NCBI RefSeq assembly: GCF_002119525.1
Contig: NZ_CP017916.1
Span: 1,178,001 to 1,242,000 of the forward strand
Direction of reading: 5' to 3'
Source of the DNA: Vibrio syngnathi
Lineage (GTDB): Bacteria; Pseudomonadota; Gammaproteobacteria; Enterobacterales; Vibrionaceae
DNA: 64,000 nt
Shown here: one piece after another, positions 63,401 to 64,000 of the stretch
How the letters are laid out: each line of letters starts with the position of its first letter
How positions within the stretch are numbered: position 1 is the stretch's first letter
Program-made: the position numbers and the translations under genes
The notes under the pieces: generated by a model
The model's database searches: none
Told to the model about the DNA's origin: nothing
What the model saw: the letters and a program-made list of their open reading frames with translations, nothing else

Positions 63401-64000
63401 TTCATGGAAGAGTAAGCTAGCCGTTGGCATCGTTTCGACACTGGCTGTATCAACGAACGTGTGGGCTGCAAGCTTACCGGGTGAAGGTGTATCAGTTCAG
63501 CCTGTTCAATCTTCAGTTGCTGAAGAAACGTTCCAAACACTGATTGTTAACCGTGCTTTAGAAGAGCTTGGTTACGATGTGAAATCAACACAAGAAGTAG
63601 ACTACAACGTAGCTTACACCTCAATTGCAAAAGGTGACGCGACGTTCCTAACAGTAGGCTGGTTCCCACTACACGCTGATAAATACAAAATGGCGGGTGG
63701 CGATGACAAATTCTACCGTGAAGGCCAATATGTAAGTGGTGCCGCTCAAGGTTACCTAATCGACAAGAAAACGGCTGAAAAATACAACATTACTAATATT
63801 GGTCAGTTAACCGATCCAAAAATCGCTAAGCTGTTTGATGCTGACGGTGATGGTAAAGCAGACCTAACAGGCTGTAACCCAGGTTGGGGTTGTGAGATGG
63901 TCATCGAACACCAAATTTCTGCATTCAAATTGGACGATACCGTTACTCATAATCAAGGTAACTATGCCGCGATCATCGCAGATACAATTTCTCGTTACCA
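63393..64000 (+). CDS. proX: Glycine betaine-binding protein ProX, 3' end cut by the window
   Basis: The first 202 codons of the periplasmic betaine-binding protein. An ATG at 63393 overlaps the end of proW by 8 bases, with AAGGAA 8 bases before it. The signal peptide [20 protein letters not shown] runs on to a cleavage site near residue 26 (VWAAS). The mature part shows [19 protein letters not shown], a tryptophan for the cation box in [14 protein letters not shown], and [15 protein letters not shown], typical of ProX. The frame remains open at the right edge, so it continues beyond the window. Confidence 0.95.
   Translation, partial: MNNSWKSKLAVGIVSTLAVSTNVWAASLPGEGVSVQPVQSSVAEETFQTLIVNRALEELGYDVKSTQEVDYNVAYTSIAKGDATFLTVGWFPLHADKYKMAGGDDKFYREGQYVSGAAQGYLIDKKTAEKYNITNIGQLTDPKIAKLFDADGDGKADLTGCNPGWGCEMVIEHQISAFKLDDTVTHNQGNYAAIIADTISRY

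Overview
The window is ordinary chromosomal DNA of a marine gammaproteobacterium, almost certainly a Vibrio (Splendidus-like). The evidence is the metR/metE/aspS/yci gene order, AlaE, the TIGR02450 Trp-rich protein, the many two-component and c-di-GMP proteins, and uniform moderate-GC coding sequence. No phage, insertion sequence, integron or CRISPR array was seen. Both ends cut genes: nadA (5' end missing) and proX (3' end missing).

Layout. 1-844: end of nadA. 845-9157: iron-siderophore uptake cluster with a double Fur box, TonB-dependent receptor, siderophore-interacting reductase and a FecBCDE-type ABC importer; no siderophore biosynthesis genes are present. 9347-14391: K+ channel with RCK domain, UPF0149 protein, Cache-type hybrid histidine kinase, alanine exporter AlaE. 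14572-17408: tRNA-Ser(GGA), LysR regulator, D-amino-acid dehydrogenase. 17485-19368: dienelactone hydrolase-like protein and a PLP-dependent ACC deaminase/D-cysteine desulfhydrase-like protein. 19530-24564: a two-component system divergent from a three-gene envelope glycosyltransferase operon (ArnC/GtrB-like, ArnT-like, GtrA). 24744-28383: YgiQ radical SAM protein, a membrane protein and a DUF4250 protein. 28561-32100: divergent metR/metE with a MetJ-like operator. 32195-34679: the T2SS pilotin AspS with yciI, yciA, yciB and a small unknown protein.

34966-37951: LysR regulator divergent from a HisC-like aminotransferase and a polar amino-acid-binding protein. 38170-47975: the most distinctive region. 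A 1430-residue BvgS-type phosphorelay kinase overlaps a REC-EAL (c-di-GMP phosphodiesterase) response regulator, followed by a chemoreceptor, an outer-membrane porin, a tiny PstS-like periplasmic protein and a TetR regulator. The layout suggests a sensing circuit linking a periplasmic ligand to c-di-GMP and chemotaxis. 48116-52211: ynjBCD ABC importer with ynjF phosphatidyltransferase. 52527-60313: small housekeeping and accessory genes (META lipoprotein, DUF1289 protein and a 55-residue neighbour, thiamine-binding protein, RhlE-like helicase, LysE exporter, PilZ protein, M14 carboxypeptidase, a NifW-like protein, Trp-rich protein, HAD phosphatase). 61115-64000: the proVWX glycine betaine/proline importer, preceded by four phased 20-bp direct repeats.

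Most genes are recognisable from motifs. Exact starts were adjusted where a Shine-Dalgarno sequence, signal peptide or gene overlap decided between candidates; these choices are stated in each entry.
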